From Cupriavidus sp. MP-37 (GTDB taxonomy: Bacteria; Pseudomonadota; Gammaproteobacteria; Burkholderiales; Burkholderiaceae): a stretch of 64,000 nucleotides of DNA. The notes beneath the pieces were generated by a model. The model was not told the DNA's origin. It made no database searches and saw only the letters and a list, made by a program, of their open reading frames with translations. The number at the start of each line of letters is the position of its first letter. Position 1 is the stretch's first letter. The stretch lies in assembly GCF_020618415.1 (NCBI RefSeq), contig NZ_CP085344.1, positions 558,001-622,000 on the forward strand. The letters are read 5' to 3'. Made by a program: the position numbers and the translations under genes. Of the stretch, positions 62,971 to 64,000 are shown in pieces.

Positions 62971-64000
62971 TCAGTCGACCAACGTCGCCAACGCCTCCCG
63001 CGCCTCCCGCCTCAGCTTTTCCAGATCCAGCCCCACCACCGCCCCATCGCGCACCACCTGCCTCCCCCGCACCAGCACATCCCTAACCGGCGTCGGCTCT
63101 CCAGCCGCGACCGGTGCCGTGCCGATGTCATGGAACCCATGGAACCGCAGCCCGCTGACGTCATAGATCGCCAGGTCCGCCGATTGCCCGGGCGCGAGCG
63201 TGCCGATGCCGGGCAGCCCAAGTACCTGCGCTCCGCCTGCAGTGCCCCAGTGAATCACTTCCTCGACGCGCGTTTGCGCGGCACCGCCCAGCGCGCGATG
63301 CACCAGCCAGGCGAAATTGGCCTCGTGCACCATGCTGCCCGATTCATTCGACGCGACTCCATCCACCCCAAGCGATACCGGCACGCCCGCATCCGCCATC
63401 GCCCGCACCGGCGCGATGCCGCTGCCGAGCCGTGCGTTGCTGACCGGGCAATGCGCCATGCCGGTGTTGGTTACGGCCAGCATGCGGATTTCTTCGGGAT
63501 TCACCGTGACGAGGTGGGCGAACCAGACATCCGGTCCCAGCCAGTCGTGGTCGGCGACGAACTGCACCGGCGTGCACTGGTATTTCTCGCGGCAGAACCT
63601 GACGTAGTTGTCGGTCTCGGACAGGTGCGAATGCAGGCGCAGGTCCACGCCCCGGCCAAAGGCGGCGAGTTCGCGCAGCAGCGCGGGCGGTAGCGAGAAG
63701 GTCGGTGTCGTCGGTGCCACCACCACGCGGCGCAGGCCGTCGGGTGAGGCGTCGTGGTAGCGCGTTTTCAGCCGTTCGATGTCGGCCAGCATTTCGTCCA
63801 GCGTTTCGGGCACCAGGGCTGTTGCGCGCATGCCGGGATGATCCGAGGCTGACTGGATCGCGCCGCCGCGGCACAGCACCAGGCGCATGCCGAGCTCTTC
63901 CGCCACCTCGAACAGCACGTCGCCGGTTTCCGCGCCGTGGCCGTGGTGATACAGGTAGTGGTGATCGGCGCAGGTGGTGGTGCCGGACAGCAGCAGCTCC
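62971..64000 (-). CDS. Amidohydrolase (8-oxoguanine deaminase / TRZ-ATZ type), 5' part beyond the window
   Basis: Metal-dependent deaminase of the COG0402 amidohydrolase group; only the C-terminal 343 codons are in the window, and the frame stays open to base 64000. Seen: SGTTTCADHHYLYHHGHG, HSHLSETDNYVRFCREKYQC, VWFAHLVTVNPEEIRML, the metal-ligand-type GVDGVASNESGSM and the C-terminal beta-sandwich LAPGQSADLAIYDVSG. The substrate (8-oxoguanine, other purine or s-triazine) is not decidable. The N-terminal HxH metal site is outside the window. Confidence 0.88.
   Translation of the reverse strand, partial: ELLLSGTTTCADHHYLYHHGHGAETGDVLFEVAEELGMRLVLCRGGAIQSASDHPGMRATALVPETLDEMLADIERLKTRYHDASPDGLRRVVVAPTTPTFSLPPALLRELAAFGRGVDLRLHSHLSETDNYVRFCREKYQCTPVQFVADHDWLGPDVWFAHLVTVNPEEIRMLAVTNTGMAHCPVSNARLGSGIAPVRAMADAGVPVSLGVDGVASNESGSMVHEANFAWLVHRALGGAAQTRVEEVIHWGTAGGAQVLGLPGIGTLAPGQSADLAIYDVSGLRFHGFHDIGTAPVAAGEPTPVRDVLVRGRQVVRDGAVVGLDLEKLRREAREALATLVD

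Overview
The window is high-GC DNA with gene order typical of Burkholderiales, most like a Cupriavidus/Ralstonia primary chromosome. The evidence is the order gltBD, mlaFEDACB, ABC-2 pair, ibaG-murA, his operon, tatABC, HtrA-type protease, Nif3, mscL, petABC, sspAB. Bug-type and TRAP solute-binding proteins, a Gram-negative porin and a short-form HisG also fit. The species assignment is inference; no 16S rRNA gene is present.

Core half (about 1-36.9 kb): a REP-associated tyrosine transposase gene lies at the left edge, followed by glutamate synthase (gltB, gltD). A GNAT gene and an orphan Bug-type binding protein come next. The Mla retrograde phospholipid system is followed by an ABC-2 exporter, the BolA-family gene ibaG, murA, and histidine biosynthesis (hisG D C B, marC, hisH A F I E). 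The Tat translocase follows, then a porin, a membrane-anchored HtrA protease, a Nif3-family protein, MscL, the cytochrome bc1 operon and sspA-sspB. The Rieske protein PetA and the TRAP binding protein DctP both carry twin-arginine signals, so the Tat genes have visible clients in the same window.

Integrative element (36,887-43,891): tRNA-Thr(TGT) is the attachment site of a roughly 7-kb element bounded by perfect 40-bp direct repeats. It carries a three-helix membrane protein, a tyrosine integrase broken by a one-base shift at a T5 run, two small unknown genes, paired hairpin-bearing repeats, and one large AT-rich gene. The last encodes a SIR2-like NADase domain, a STAND-type P-loop region and TPR-like repeats, the architecture of anti-phage defence proteins such as Avs5.

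Accessory right half (44-64 kb): a LytS/LytTR two-component pair has next to it a free-standing copy of the kinase's 2TM sensor module. A sugar-acid catabolic cluster follows: a KDG-kinase-like protein, an RspB-like dehydrogenase, a ManD/RspA dehydratase, a mannonate-oxidoreductase-like enzyme and a TRAP transporter. An IS481-family element is inserted in the loop of a perfect palindrome. A DUF4258/HTH toxin-antitoxin-like pair comes next. Then there is an orphan type VI secretion island: VgrG, a two-domain putative peptidoglycan hydrolase (M23-like plus GH19-like) and a small exported protein that is the likely immunity factor. The window ends inside an amidohydrolase gene.

The best candidates for new biology are the VgrG / dual-hydrolase / immunity module and the SIR2-STAND gene on its small tRNA-borne element with a frameshifted integrase.
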